From Collybiopsis luxurians FD-317 M1 (taxonomy: Eukaryota > Basidiomycota > Agaricomycetes > Agaricales > Omphalotaceae): 64,000 nucleotides of DNA. Position 1 is the stretch's first letter, and each line of letters begins with the position of its first letter. Position numbers and translations under genes: made by a program. A model generated the notes under the pieces. The model worked only from the letters and a program-made list of their open reading frames with translations, was not told the DNA's origin and did no database searches. The stretch is from the NCBI GenBank assembly GCA_000827265.1, contig KN834816.1, positions 151,159 through 215,158 on the forward strand. The letters are read 5' to 3'. Shown here piece by piece: positions 12,690 through 25,100 of the stretch.

Positions 12690-12840
12690 GGTGCGGGTGT
12701 TGCAGACTCGATGCGGCTAGCAAGGGTGGCGGTGGAGGTGGCGGTAGAGGTTATCGGGCAACCGTCAACGGGGCCGTCCAGAAATGACTGGGTGACGAGC
12801 TGGATGCAGTTTTGAGAGGGTGCTCGTAGGTAGCTCTTTT
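12690..12840 (+). pseudogene. Decayed copy of the NCBP3-like gene tail
   Basis: A GGTGGCGGTGGAGGTGGCGG run is followed by a CGTCCAGAAATGACTGGGTGACGAG-type stretch and GAGCTGGATGCAGTTTTGAG. This mirrors the 3' end of the gene ending at 11952, where GATGAGTTGGATGCGTTTTTGAG precedes the stop. Further downstream homology appears at about 13325-13370 (GGTGTATTCTAAGATCGTTATACT), matching 12108-12145. The copy carries in-frame stops. Confidence 0.6.
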
Positions 12841-12884
12841 CGAGGGGTGTATCTGGTTTAGTTTGGGATCCTTCGAGCTCAGTG

Positions 12885-13065
12885 CGTTTTTTTCTTTTTT
12901 TTTGAACTCTTCATTGCCGAAGGAAAGTAAGGCTCAGTACTAAGGAGGAGGGGATGACGAAACTTTACAGTTGTATCCTGGCCTGTGGGGGATTCCACGA
13001 GGGGGTATCCGTAGGGGTTTTTGTAGCTATAGGTACTGCTAGAGCTTATGTGCGTGGATGTACGT
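12885..13065. repeat. Dispersed repeat, related to 60860-61025 and, in part, 46555-46580
   Basis: The stretch TTTGAACTCTTCATTGCCG, then GTACTAAGGA, GGGGG...TCC and TTGTAGCTA...ACTG, recurs in the same order near 60866-61020. The first 20 bases also recur at about 46560. The function is unknown. It may be a fragment of a mobile element. Confidence 0.5.
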
Positions 13066-13379
13066 GGAGTGAGAGGTGCTCGGTCGTAGACATTGATAGA
13101 TATAAGAATAAACAGTGCAGGGAGGTCGTCAGTGTGCAATTCATTCTACCCCAATATCAGGGGGGAAGACACCAGGGAAAAAACCAAGCCCCCAATTCAG
13201 GCGTATCCGCACTGTGGCATTAGCTCTTGCGAGGCTAGGGCAACGGGACCAGCGCTCCTACACGCCGATCCCGGGGTTCGATGTGTTTGTGTCGTGTACT
13301 CTCAGGCTCTCTTCGATGGTGATTCTACGTCGTGTACGGTGTATTCTAAGATCGTTATACTGAACTACCTCCCCACTCT

Positions 13380-14299
13380 TCTGAAGGTTTAATGTCAGCA
13401 TGTGAATTAATGTCACCAAAAATTTGAGGAAATCACGGTAGCTTGGGTCGTAGAGTCATACAGAGGGTAGAATTATGCTTCGGACAATTCGAACGTCCAG
13501 TGGGGAAGCGGCAGCAAGTTCCGGTTGAAACGGCATACCGACATCAGCGCCGTTTCCGTCTGCATCAAGTCACGGCATGTGGACTGTTTCACTCGGCTGC
13601 TTCCTAGCGCAACATCTGGGATTTCCAAAGATCACAAAAGCTTTTGTTTAGGATGTACATTTTGGTATATCAACATTTTCGGAATCAATTGTGGTACATC
13701 GATTAGTATTTGATAAATTGAATTGATACTTCCCCTCATGTCATTGCCACCATAAATGAATTTTATGGACTTTCTTCTACCAATGCACTCCAATCCCCAC
13801 AAAGATCGTCAGCTAGGAAGAGCCCTTCTGAGGATCCGGCTCGCTTGCTTACTCAGGCATCAAAATCTGGACTGTTTTCTTATATCTTGTTGCCTCCCCT
13901 CTGAATCGAGTGCGTGTTTTTATTACATTGCCTGATCAAAATGTTCGGAGTCTGAGATTTGGTTCATGGATATGGAAAAATATGGAAACTCACACTTGCA
14001 ACGGGGAAAAAGTTATTGGTTACATTTAAAATCTTTATAAAATCAACCGGGCCTATAGGGTAATGCCGCGCCACCAAAGTAGCATTAATTACCTCCGAGT
14101 TTGTTTCTCAGAAGTAAAAGGTTATTGGTATACAAGTAGATAAATTACAAGCCGAGTTCGTAAGTAACAATATCACATAATCTCAGTCATGAAACCTTCG
14201 TTGTCTAAAGTTCTAGCCCATCATACAAAGATAAGGTAACCTGCCAATGAAAGAAACAATAGGTCGTACGCCAATGTACTTCGTCAGCACATCGATTTC
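13380..14299. other. Stretch without a recognisable gene
   Basis: AT-rich DNA with only short frames. I see no gene, element end or strong repeat here. Confidence 0.4.
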
Positions 14300-14836
14300 T
14301 CATGCCTCCATTACTTTCCTGTCGGTAGAAACACTTTCCAGAACAAAATTCGGATTCGGGTGGTGATTACTCAAAAAAGCAGTCCTTTCTCGGTGAATCG
14401 TCCCCGCAAACCCAAACCACACAACAGTTTGAGCAGTAGCAGCATAGCAGGCCGCGATTGCCATCGCCGGGTCCACAAACCCGTCCCATCGAATGGCAGC
14501 CAGCAGAACCATAGACGCGACTGAGCTGACAAACCAGCACACGCCGAACAAGTACGCTAGGACGACGGCCGGGAGAGCGATGAAGGCAGATGGGCCCGTT
14601 TGAGATGCTGCGAGTGTCTTTGTCTTTGTGAATCTACGGTTCTCTATGACGAGCAGAGAAACGAGGTATAGCAGAGAAGCGGCTGAGACGGAAGGAACAA
14701 GAAAGAAGCTGGAGAGTCCCCAAGTCCACACCGTAGAGATTATTGAGAAGATTAGGGTAACGGGTGAGAGAAACAAAGATATCCAGGTGAGGCTGCAAAG
14801 AGACTTTGGGAGGGCGTTGACGACGAGGATGAACAT
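14300..14836 (-). CDS. Hypothetical four-helix membrane protein
   Basis: A single-exon frame of 178 residues from the ATG at 14836 (MFILVVNALPKSLC...). Four hydrophobic segments are clear: around residues 18-45 (FLSPVTLIFSIISTV), 48-70 (FFLVPSVSAASLLYLVSLLV), 95-125 (IALPAVVLAYLFGVCWFVSS) and 135-160 (MAIAACYAATAQTVVWFGFA). The loops are short, and a soluble tail of about 20 residues ends the protein. The layout is that of small MARVEL-like or tetraspan fungal proteins, but no signature lets me name it. An acceptor-like TTAACAG sits just upstream, so a 5' non-coding exon is possible. Confidence 0.6.
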   Translation of the reverse strand: MFILVVNALPKSLCSLTWISLFLSPVTLIFSIISTVWTWGLSSFFLVPSVSAASLLYLVSLLVIENRRFTKTKTLAASQTGPSAFIALPAVVLAYLFGVCWFVSSVASMVLLAAIRWDGFVDPAMAIAACYAATAQTVVWFGFAGTIHRERTAFLSNHHPNPNFVLESVSTDRKVMEA

Positions 14837-14863
14837 GGTGAGTTGAACTGTTAACGAGAGCAC

Positions 14864-16172
14864 AGTATTACGACTTTCATATATATTTCAGAAACAAGAT
14901 TCAGTCGGCGATATCCAGTTGCCCGCAACAGTATCGTGGCGGAGAATCTTTTGACGGTGTTATAGGCCCACTTGCAACCGCCGAAATGGAGGTGTCCACA
15001 TCAAGGAGCTACCAAGTGATCGGATTATACGGTGCTGATACGCGCGCAGCCGTTTTGGAGAAGAAGGTAAGTCCTTCATACGAAAGAGTGAACCTACACT
15101 GAACCTACAGGAGCTTGATCTGGATAAGAAAGCTGTAAAATAGCTGTACCTGTGAGATCTCTGAATTCATTTGCTTGACTTCTGAACTGCGGCTTTGCAG
15201 GAAACCATCAAGCTGAACAAATTATTGCACCATCGTTAGCACATGCATATATTCATATATGTGAATCGGATAAAGCGCGACAGCTCGAAGGCTGAATTTG
15301 GTCTTCATAGCTGTATTTGATCTTCCTTATGGGTCAGTCGTAGATACCATGAATACGAAAGACGCAAACGTGCATACTAATTAGGAGGAACTGTTCGTTT
15401 AAAGTTTGACATGAAGTGATATTTAATAAGGCCTCGAGGATTGAATTGGAAACTCGGCTGGAGAACGGAAGTTATGCCAATGTATGAGAGTAAAAGAAGA
15501 CAAGAAGATCAGTTTCTGACATGAGATGGGCAGTAATTCACTCACTATACATATCTGTTTGTACTATGTCAAAAATAATCCCCAAAATATGACCTGACGG
15601 CTCAAGAGCCTCGATGCCTCGTGTTCTTCTCGAGGCCGCCTTGACTCAGCTTCCACTGCTGGTCCAACTTTTGATGTCAGCATAGCATGATGAAACCTGA
15701 TCAGCGAAGGCTTTGAAGTAGTATAGACATCGGCAAGGATCTGGTTAAAGCTGGGCCTTGTTCGAGATTGTGATGGTTCCGTCCAGAAAGATCTAGCGTG
15801 AGAAGAAGTCAAAGCGTGCGTTCTCGAATACCATTTTGGGAAACTCGAACTTCGACCAAAACTTGTTTCCGATGTTGAAGTTGCAAGGTATAAGATAAGA
15901 AGTTTGCATTATGAGTGGAAGCAAACGTGTTCATAGGACCACTTCACTTCTATACCGTGGTTGATTGCAAGGTAAAGCGCAAGATGACTCAAAGTAGTAA
16001 TACACGTTAAGCTCGACCGGGCCCCTTTCGCACTACCGTTTTCGAAATTCGTCCCGAATGCTATATAATATACACATATACATGCAACATGACTATCTGG
16101 GACCTATGTAGCGCCATTGCGTATGTACCATCCATCGAGTTTTGTAACTTCTGTCTTCTTCTCCTTTTCAAT
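14864..16172. other. Intergenic, 3' half duplicated in the dehydrogenase array
   Basis: From about 15650 to 16172 the sequence aligns with 17850-18380 and 20053-20583, the regions 3' of dehydrogenase copies 2 and 3. It includes GCGAAGGCTTT, CTGGGCCTTGTTCGAGATTG and GAGAAGAAGTCAAAGCG. This is therefore the left-hand, diverged end of the repeat unit. 14864-15650 holds nothing I recognise. Confidence 0.5.
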
Positions 16173-17392
16173 TCAATCAAAATAAATTCCTCCATTGATG
16201 CTGATCTACGGAAATTATTAAAAAAAAAAAACAGAAAACCCTCGGTAAACCCGCCAGTAGATAGCTATAAGAGAAGAAAGGAACTATACCGTTTGCCCTA
16301 ATTGTTTGTAGGTCGTTGTTTTCAGACATCAATCCAGAACACACAGTAACAATCAACACACCTGTAATGTATCCAGAATCTTTTGAGGCGAGATAGGATA
16401 CCAAGTTAGCGACATCATTCGGCTGGCCGGCTCTGCCTAGTGGAATATTTTTGAGGTACTGAAACATGTTCAACTACGACCAGTGAATTTAAGATTGGTC
16501 GGTTTACTGACTTCCGCATGTTTGGATCCATCGGTATCATCTGCGAGTAGCTCAGCTTTGACAGAGAGACAATCAGGAATCGTATAATATTGATCCAGCC
16601 CTGGCCTTACTTATCATAGAGGTCTCCGTCGGCCCTATAGAGAAAATACTCACAAGTGAGCATCTCCAGGGTCGACATAAAGGCATGCATCTACTCACCG
16701 GGGGCATATGCATTGACCGTGATACCGTACTTGGCCAGATCCAACGCTGCTACTTGAGTCATTCCTCTAATGGCAAACTTTGTACCACAATACGCGATCC
16801 CTCTTGGCCGTCCTCGTTTACCGGAAACCGAACTAGCTCCTATGATTCTACCTCCTCCACCTTGGGATATCATTTGAACAGCGGCATACTTGTAGCACAG
16901 AAACGTTCCTCGACCATTAATGGTCATGGCTTTATCCCATTCTTCCACAGGGGCTTTAGAGAAAAACTGGATGATCCTATCCTGGTAACTCGTGAGCGAA
17001 TAAGTCGACTCACTGTCAATGATAGTTTTGCCAGTCACTATCCCAGCATTCGCCACAAACTTCAATAGTGCGATGCATGAGTACTTAGGAAACATCAGCT
17101 TTCAGAGAAGGGGATCAGTTCTACTCACAACATCCAAATTCGAGCCGAAATGCTTTACAGCACCTTCAATCATGCCCTTCACAGATTCCTCGTTAGATAC
17201 ATCCCCTGCAAATATCCCAGTCTTTCGTCCGAGAACTTGAATTTCTTTCTCAACGTCTTTCAGTTGCGCATTTTTGCTCGGTATATCATTGATGGCAATA
17301 TCGAACCCATCTTTCGCCAATCTGAGGGCGATCGCTTTTCCTATGCCCTGCGCTGAGCCCGTAATGAACGCGAAACCTTTGGAGTCTGCCAT
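16173..17392 (-). CDS. Short-chain dehydrogenase/reductase, copy 1
   Basis: This is a classical SDR (NAD(P)-dependent oxidoreductase), reminiscent of the acetoin/butanediol and 3-oxoacyl reductase groups. The start is MADSKGFAFITG. The cofactor motif is TGSAQGIG (residues 11-18), NAG follows on exon 2, and the catalytic Ser...YCGTK (YxxxK) is on exon 3. After NAYAPG come small exons with PTETSMI and ELLADDTDG. Then YLKNIPLGRAGQPNDVANL and SGYITGQT lead to a last exon reading ISINGGIYFD and a stop. Ending in NGG-I is normal for the family, which supports the last intron. The substrate cannot be read from sequence. The N-terminal half is identical to copy 2, but the C-terminal part differs (RAGQPNDVAN against RMGQPNDIAN). 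Confidence 0.85.
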
Positions 17393-20300
17393 GACGGTTG
17401 GAGGGAAACAATCGAATATAGAAACATCTCCACGCCCAACCTGAGAACCATCTATCTAATGACCACATGAGTGACTATTCTTTCCGTTTTCAGGCGGAGC
17501 CAGTGGAGTGTTAGGTATTAATGCGGCTTTTTTGTTATAAGTGGCAGCTAATGCTTAACATGTCCAAGTTTAGAGTTTGCAGGCTAGTCGAATAATACGC
17601 TACATCTTTTCCCACTTCCACCCAACATTTACAATTTCTGGCAAGGCCGTGATTCTTCTAGTCGATTTGGATCAATGGGCGAATCTCCTGAGCTTTTGAT
17701 CAATTGGACAAAGACTGCGATTATATTTGAAAGGGTACAAAGGACTTCCCGTCGAACGTACTGGTAGTTGGTAAAGTTTGTTCATGAACAGAGATCTTTC
17801 CCCGAGCCAGTCATTGGCGGCTGTGCTTACTTCAGCAGCCTTATTTTTAAAGCCTTAGGCGTGATGAAGCCTGATCAGCGAAGGCTTTATAGTAGAATAG
17901 ACACAGCTAAGGGTCTGTTACAGCTGGGCCTTGTTCGAGATTGTGATGGTTCGGTCTAGAGATGATCGAGCGTGAGAAGAAGTCAAAGCGTTCAATTTTG
18001 AATACCATTTTAGGAGCCCTGACTCGGAGCTCCGACTAAAACTTGTTTCCAATGCTGGAGTTGCAAGGTACAAGATAAAAGTTTGCATTATGAGCAGAAG
18101 CAAACCTGTTCATTGGAACACTTCACATATATACCGTGGTTGACTATAAGTTTAAGCGTAAGATGACCGATTAGAAACCTTTCCCCTTCATCCAGGTATG
18201 TAGTACTATGCCTTTCTCAAGTTCGACTGGGCCCCTTTCGCACTACCATCTTCGAAGCACGTCACTGAATGCTATATAATATACATGGCACATACATACA
18301 ATATGACTGACATAACATTGGGGAACTGGCACATATTGCGTATGTATCATCCTCCGAGTTTCAAAATTTCACCTTTCAATTCAATCAAAATAAATTCCTC
18401 CATTGACGCCGATCTACAGAATTTTCAAAAAAACAAAAAAACATGGGTTAATTCGCCAGTAGATAGCTATAGGAGAAGGAAGGAACTATACCGTTTGCCC
18501 TAATTATCCATAGGTCGTTGTTTTCAGACATCAATCCAGAACATACAGTAGCAATCAACACACCCGTAATGTACCCAGAATCTTTTGAGGCGAGGTAGGA
18601 TACCAAGTTAGCGATATCGTTCGGCTGGCCCATTCTGCCTACTGGGATATTCCCGACGTACTAAAACATATTCAACTACATCAAGTGAATCCAAGAATGG
18701 TCGGTATACTGACGGCCGCTTGTTTGGATCCATCGGTATCATCTGCGAGGAGTTCAGCTTTGACAAAAAAGACAGTCAGAAATCATATAATATCGATCAA
18801 AGCTTTGCCTTACCTAACAAAGGAGTCTCAATTGGCCCTATAGAAAAAGTACCCACTAGTGAGCATTTCCAGAGTCAACACAAAAGCATGCTTCTACTCA
18901 CCAGGGGCATATGCATTGACCGTGATACCGTACTTTGCAAGATCCAACGCTGCTACTTGAGTCATTCCTCTAATGGCAAACTTTGTACCACAATACGTAA
19001 TCCCTCTTGGCCGTCCTCGTTTACCGGAAACCGAACTAGCTCCTATGATTCTACCTCCTCCACCTTGGGATATCATTTGAACAGCGGCATACTTGTAGCA
19101 CAGAAACGTTCCTCGACCATTAATGGTCATGGCTTTATCCCATTCTTCCACAGGGGCTTTAGAGAAAAACTGGATGATCCTATCCTGGTAACTCGTGAGC
19201 GAATAAGTCGACTCACTGTCAATGATAGTTTTGCCAGTCACTATCCCAGCATTCGCCACAAACTTCAATAGTGCGATGCATGAGTACTTAGGAAACATCA
19301 GCTTTCAGAGAAGGGGATCAGTTCTACTCACAACATCCAAATTCGAGCCGAAATGCTTTACAGCACCTTCAATCATGCCCTTCACAGATTCCTCGTTAGA
19401 TACATCCCCTGCAAATATCCCAGTCTTTCGTCCGAGAACTTGAATTTCTTTCTCAACGTCTTTCAGTTGCGCATTTTTGCTCGGTATATCATTGATGGCA
19501 ATATCGAACCCATCTTTCGCCAATCTGAGGGCGATCGCTTTTCCTATGCCCTGCGCTGAGCCCGTAATGAACGCGAAACCTTTGGAGTCTGCCATGACGG
19601 TTGGAGGGAAACAATCGAATATAGAAACATCTCCACGCCCAACCTGAGAACCATCTATCTAATGACCACATGAGTGACTATTCTTTCCGTTTTCAGGCGG
19701 AGCCAGTGGAGTGTTAGGTATTAATGCGGCTTTTTTGTTATAAGTGGCAGCTAATGCTTAACATGTCCAAGTTTAGAGTTTGCAGGCTAGTCGAATAATA
19801 CGCTACATCTTTTCCCACTTCCACCCAACATTTACAATTTCTGGCAAGGCCGTGATTCTTCTAGTCGATTTGGATCAATGGGCGAATCTCCTGAGCTTTT
19901 GATCAATTGGACAAAGACTGCGATTATATTTGAAAGGGTACAAAGGACTTCCCGTCGAACGTACTGGTAGTTGGTAAAGTTTGTTCATGAACAGAGATCT
20001 TTCCCCGAGCCAGTCATTGGCGGCTGTGCTTACTTCAGCAGCCTTATTTTTAAAGCCTTAGGCGTGATGAAGCCTGATCAGCGAAGGCTTTATAGTAGAA
20101 TAGACACAGCTAAGGGTCTGTTACAGCTGGGCCTTGTTCGAGATTGTGATGGTTCGGTCTAGAGATGATCGAGCGTGAGAAGAAGTCAAAGCGTTCAATT
20201 TTGAATACCATTTTAGGAGCCCTGACTCGGAGCTCCGACTAAAACTTGTTTCCAATGCTGGAGTTGCAAGGTACAAGATAAAAGTTTGCATTATGAGCAG

Positions 20301-21300
20301 AAGCAAACCTGTTCATTGGAACACTTCACATATATACCGTGGTTGACTATAAGTTTAAGCGTAAGATGACCGATTAGAAACCTTTCCCCTTCATCCAGGT
20401 ATGTAGTACTATGCCTTTCTCAAGTTCGACTGGGCCCCTTTCGCACTACCATCTTCGAAGCACGTCACTGAATGCTATATAATATACATGGCACATACAT
20501 ACAATATGACTGACATAACATTGGGGAACTGGCACATATTGCGTATGTATCATCCTCCGAGTTTCAAAATTTCACCTTTCAATTCAATCAAAATAAATTC
20601 CTCCATTGACGCCGATCTACAGAATTTTCAAAAAAACAAAAAAACATGGGTTAATTCGCCAGTAGATAGCTATAGGAGAAGGAAGGAACTATACCGTTTG
20701 CCCTAATTATCCATAGGTCGTTGTTTTCAGACATCAATCCAGAACATACAGTAGCAATCAACACACCCGTAATGTACCCAGAATCTTTTGAGGCGAGGTA
20801 GGATACCAAGTTAGCGATATCGTTCGGCTGGCCCATTCTGCCTACTGGGATATTCCCGACGTACTAAAACATATTCAACTACATCAAGTGAATCCAAGAA
20901 TGGTCGGTATACTGACGGCCGCTTGTTTGGATCCATCGGTATCATCTGCGAGGAGTTCAGCTTTGACAAAAAAGACAGTCAGAAATCATATAATATCGAT
21001 CAAAGCTTTGCCTTACCTAACAAAGGAGTCTCAATTGGCCCTATAGAAAAAGTACCCACTAGTGAGCATTTCCAGAGTCAACACAAAAGCATGCTTCTAC
21101 TCACCAGGGGCATATGCATTGACCGTGATACCGTACTTTGCAAGATCCAACGCTGCTACTTGAGTCATTCCTCTAATGGCAAACTTTGTACCACAATACG
21201 TAATCCCTCTTGGCCGTCCTCGTTTACCGGAAACCGAACTAGCTCCTATGATTCTACCTCCTCCACCTTGGGATATCATTTGAACAGCGGCATACTTGTA
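16797..21300. repeat. Recent 2,203-bp tandem duplication inside the dehydrogenase array
   Basis: Every block compared between 16797-18999 and 19000-21202 is identical at an offset of exactly 2,203 bases, including introns and intergenic DNA. The 98-bp start of the unit recurs a third time at 21203-21300. Identity breaks immediately outside: CGCGATCC against CGTAATCC on the left, TGTAGCACAG against TGTAACATAG on the right. Confidence 0.85.
18381..19595 (-). CDS. Short-chain dehydrogenase/reductase, copy 2 (apparent recombinant)
   Basis: The layout and motifs match copy 1: TGSAQGIG, NAG, YCGTK, a last exon reading IGVNGGIYFD. Its N-terminal exons (19100-19595) are identical to copy 1, down to the DVSNEESV text and intron sequence. 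Its C-terminal part (18381-19000), with GRMGQPNDIANL, is identical to copy 3. The switch falls within a 98-bp block (19000-19097) shared by all three genes, in the exon carrying the active-site YxxxK. Its frame and splice sites look intact. I infer that it arose by unequal crossing-over between genes 1 and 3. Confidence 0.85.
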
Positions 21301-21803
21301 ACATAGAAACGTTCCTCGGCCATTAATGGACATGACTCTGTCCCATTCTTCCACAGGCGCTGTAACAAATGAACTAAATGATCCTGTCCCAACTCATATG
21401 CGTACAAGTGTAGTGACTCACTGTCGATGATAGTTTTGCCAGCCACTAGCACCCCCGCATTAGCCACAAACTTCAAGAGAGCGATGCAGGAGCGTTGAAG
21501 AAATATTAGTTTTTGAATACAAAGATCAATCATACTCACGACATCCAAATTCGAGCCGAAATGCTTTACAGCACCTTCAATCATGCCCTTCACAGATTCC
21601 TCGTCAGATACATCCCCTGCAAATATCCCAGTCTTTCGTCCGAGAACTTGAATTTCTTTCTCAACATCTTTCAGTTGCGCATTTTTGCTTGGTATATCAT
21701 TGATAGCAATATCGAACCCATCCTTCGCCAATCTGAGGGCAATCGCTTTTCCTATACCTTGAGCTGAGCCCGTAATGAACGCAAAGCCTTTGGAATCTGC
21801 CAT
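20584..21803 (-). CDS. Short-chain dehydrogenase/reductase, copy 3
   Basis: The same SDR fold and motifs, with its own N-terminal half: DVSDEESV, and NAGVLVAGKT with one extra codon compared with NAGIVTGKT in copies 1 and 2. Introns 1 and 2 also differ. The C-terminal half is identical to copy 2. The splice sites and NGGIYFD end are intact. The 5' flank (21804-22135) is a diverged version of the flank upstream of copies 1 and 2, so this copy is an older paralogue rather than part of the recent duplication. Confidence 0.85.
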
Positions 21804-22139
21804 GACGGTGGGAGGGAAACAATCGAATATGGAAGTATCTCCACGCCCAACCTGAGAACCATCTATCTAATGGCCACATGAGTGACCATTGAAAAGTCTT
21901 CTTTTCGTTTTCAGGCGGAGTGGTAGGCAGTAAGGCGGCTTCTTGGGCGGCCGATGCTCAACGCGTCTAGGATTAGCTAGTCGAATGATACGCTTCATCT
22001 TCTCCAACTTGCATTCAACGTTCATGATTTCTAGAAAGGCCGTTATTCTACTAGAGCTTTTGACCAATTGGTTGAATGTAGACTGGTCCGGCCTAATCCA
22101 GCCGTCGGTGGCCGTGCTTACTTCATCAACCTAATTTTC

Positions 22140-25100
22140 TATAGCCCGTCTGATGAAACTTATGTATTCTGCTCCCTTTTCTCTTCGTTGACCTGAATCT
22201 GGTTTCTGTCTTCGCCCTAAGACCTTCACATGCATTTTTTGTATCCACGGAGAGAGGGAATGGGCGTTTTCTACTCGGTTCGGACTTTGTCGAAGAAACT
22301 CAGGACAACCGGTGCGATATCTCCTCCTATTTGCTTTTTTCTTCCTACGCCAAGGGTACCCTTCCGTAGGGTGCGGGAAGGATTTTTGGGTCTCTGGTTC
22401 ATGCTCCTTCTGCGTTCGTGTTACCGTTCTTCGTAGACGAACCCTCCAGGAACAGCTGTTACTGGGTATAGTCAACACTGTTAATGTCATTGATAAAGTA
22501 TATCGCTATTCGAGATTGCTCTTCTCTCGAGACGTCGTCCTCTACATCCTAGCGCAGGAGCTTGCAGTTGTGCTAAACAATGCTGCCTCAGGGAAACGCC
22601 GATAATGGATAAGGCGTCGCCTCGACAATAGGCGTGGACGCGACAGTCGTCCTATATGGCGAGACAGAAGCCATCGGATTATTGCAATCCGCGGACAGCG
22701 ATGAACAGCTGATCCTTGCAGAACTCGAATGTTCTGAACTCCATACACAAACCTTTACACGGGCTAGACCAAAGCCTGCAGCTGCATAACAGACAGCTGT
22801 ACCCTGTTGGCCAAGGCTTATAGACCTTGCTCTGCAAGTTGAGGCTACGTGTGACTCCGTTTTCGGAGACAGTGCATGATCAGGCGTAGGGGAAGGTTTA
22901 GCAGGAGGAGTATCTTCACTTTGGTTTGTTGGTTGTGTTGTCCTGTCCGTTCAGGATATTGTAGACTGTTTGGTCTACGTATCTAATTTTTGGTCACTAT
23001 TTTTTTCTTCGGAGAGATTTCCATGAAGCTTTTTGCTGGTACCCAAGGTGCGTTTATTCCAGTGTTCTCCACGTTGGATGCTGGCTGATGAGATGTATCA
23101 GGTGGTTGTGGGGAATGTGTCGATGAGCAGCCAACTGTCGTCATAAAGGCGAGCATCCTTCATGCCGATTTGCGCTCCAACCTGGCAATCCTGTAAGTTT
23201 AAATTGTTGGTTTCGTTGCCATAGTGCATATGATATATGTACGAGTTGATCTTGAATACATACATCACATTAACCGCAGTCCTATGTCATTTCTGACATT
23301 AGTCGGTAAACACCAAGAATGCGTTGTTGACATATTAGTGTTTATGTTCTCTCATCTTGAAAGCGGTTCATTTAGCGAGTTGCATGCACAAAGAACGGCC
23401 GATTGTATGGTTTGGCAAGTTCGATTTCTCATACAATCACAATGAAAACAAAGCACTAAGCAGAGTTTGATCAATATTAACACGATCGTGAGTGAATTGA
23501 AATAAAGGGATCGACATGAGAAGAGAGGTGATTATAGAGGAAAGAGTCTAGGGTTTGATTCGGGCCTAAAGTCCGTATGGATGGACGAACACGAGGCTCG
23601 ACTTGCCCCAGCTCGAGGCAGACACGCGTTACTTGATGCGGCGATTCCGGGTGCTGAGAAAGACGCAGAGACACCCCACAACGACAGAACATAAAATTCT
23701 GAATATACATCCGCCTGCAATGAAGACAGAAATGCAACGACGCACGCATGCTTTGCCGTATAAGGAAGTGTGGCGGTTTTGTGGCGCAACACGCCTCAAA
23801 GACGCAGCTTCTGCCAACCCGGATCCATCTTCGATAAATACAGTAACAAAGTGCTACATGAGAAGCGGACGCATATGGAAAATCCTCGAGGCGCACAACG
23901 GCAAAGGACACTGTTGTTGCGAAAAACTCTAGAAAAAGATGCGATAAGATAGAAGTGAGCTGGGTGAAGGGTTAGCAAAAGGGTGTGAAAGGATTAGATG
24001 GATAATCGAGAATACCATAGAAAACAGCCGAACACGACAGTGTATGTCGGATTTCCGTCCCTTTCGAAAGAGATTATCGCAATGATAGCTCCGATTGACT
24101 GTAAGATTTTGAGCTGATCAATGTAGATTAGAGGCGTGGATCTATCACTTGACTCGCTTAACTCTCTGAGGACCAGCCAAGAGAGATGAGCCGGTTCAGC
24201 TTCTTAGTGTATAGATGAGAACGGGGCAGTCGGTGTAAGGCGCAGCGGAGCGCGCGCCTAGTACACATAATGGAATGGAGGCACACTGGTCACTGGGCAT
24301 ATTTTGGATCCACATGTGGACTGATTTATGTATGAAGACATACCACCTCTACGTGGATTATATTTTCAGGACCGATTGGAGCCGTAAAGATCGAGGAAAT
24401 GCTTTTACAGAAGGTGGTTGTAGACTTGTAGTTACAGACTCGGGTGCGGCGCGCATCGTGGGACACTTCCTCGTGACCGTGGTAGCTAACCGCGCATATA
24501 CGCGTCACGCTTCTTTCATCCTCGCCACAAACTGAGTTTGTGTCCAATATGACGAGCCTTTCGCTGTACGACTCTTTTCTTAACTAACTCCTGCTCTCGT
24601 CGCTTCTGGCACTACGTCTGCGGGACATGGAGGAATAGGGAACTCTGAAGGTGTCAGATTTAAGTTAGAAACTTCCTGTTGCCCTATTTTTTTTTTTTTT
24701 TACCTTGGACATCGGGGAAAAAGGAGGGCAGCAGGGAGTTTCTATCTCGAAAATGCTGGTGCCACTCAAACGCGTGATTCTGCGGAGCAATTCTTGTGAC
24801 ATCTTCAGTTCGCCTTCGCGCCGCTCATCTATGCTATGTCTAGGATCTTTATGGAACCGTAGAACCTCCATATTCCCGACTGTTCATCTATGCTATGTCT
24901 AGGATCTTTATGGAACAGTAGGACCTCCATATTCCCGACTGTTCCATTCTTATTCCTTCATGCGACTGACCTACTCGCTTCCCGTAAATCATTGCGGCGA
25001 CCAAAATGGGGGAATAGTATGTGAACCCACATCGAGACGGTATACACTCTTATCTGTTCATACCGTGCATATGGACCGTTCTCGAGGAAGGTTATCGCTC

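Noticed and set aside
16685..17068. Plus-strand frames repeated through the dehydrogenase array
   Set aside because: They are antisense to the dehydrogenase exons; their repetition merely follows the tandem copies.
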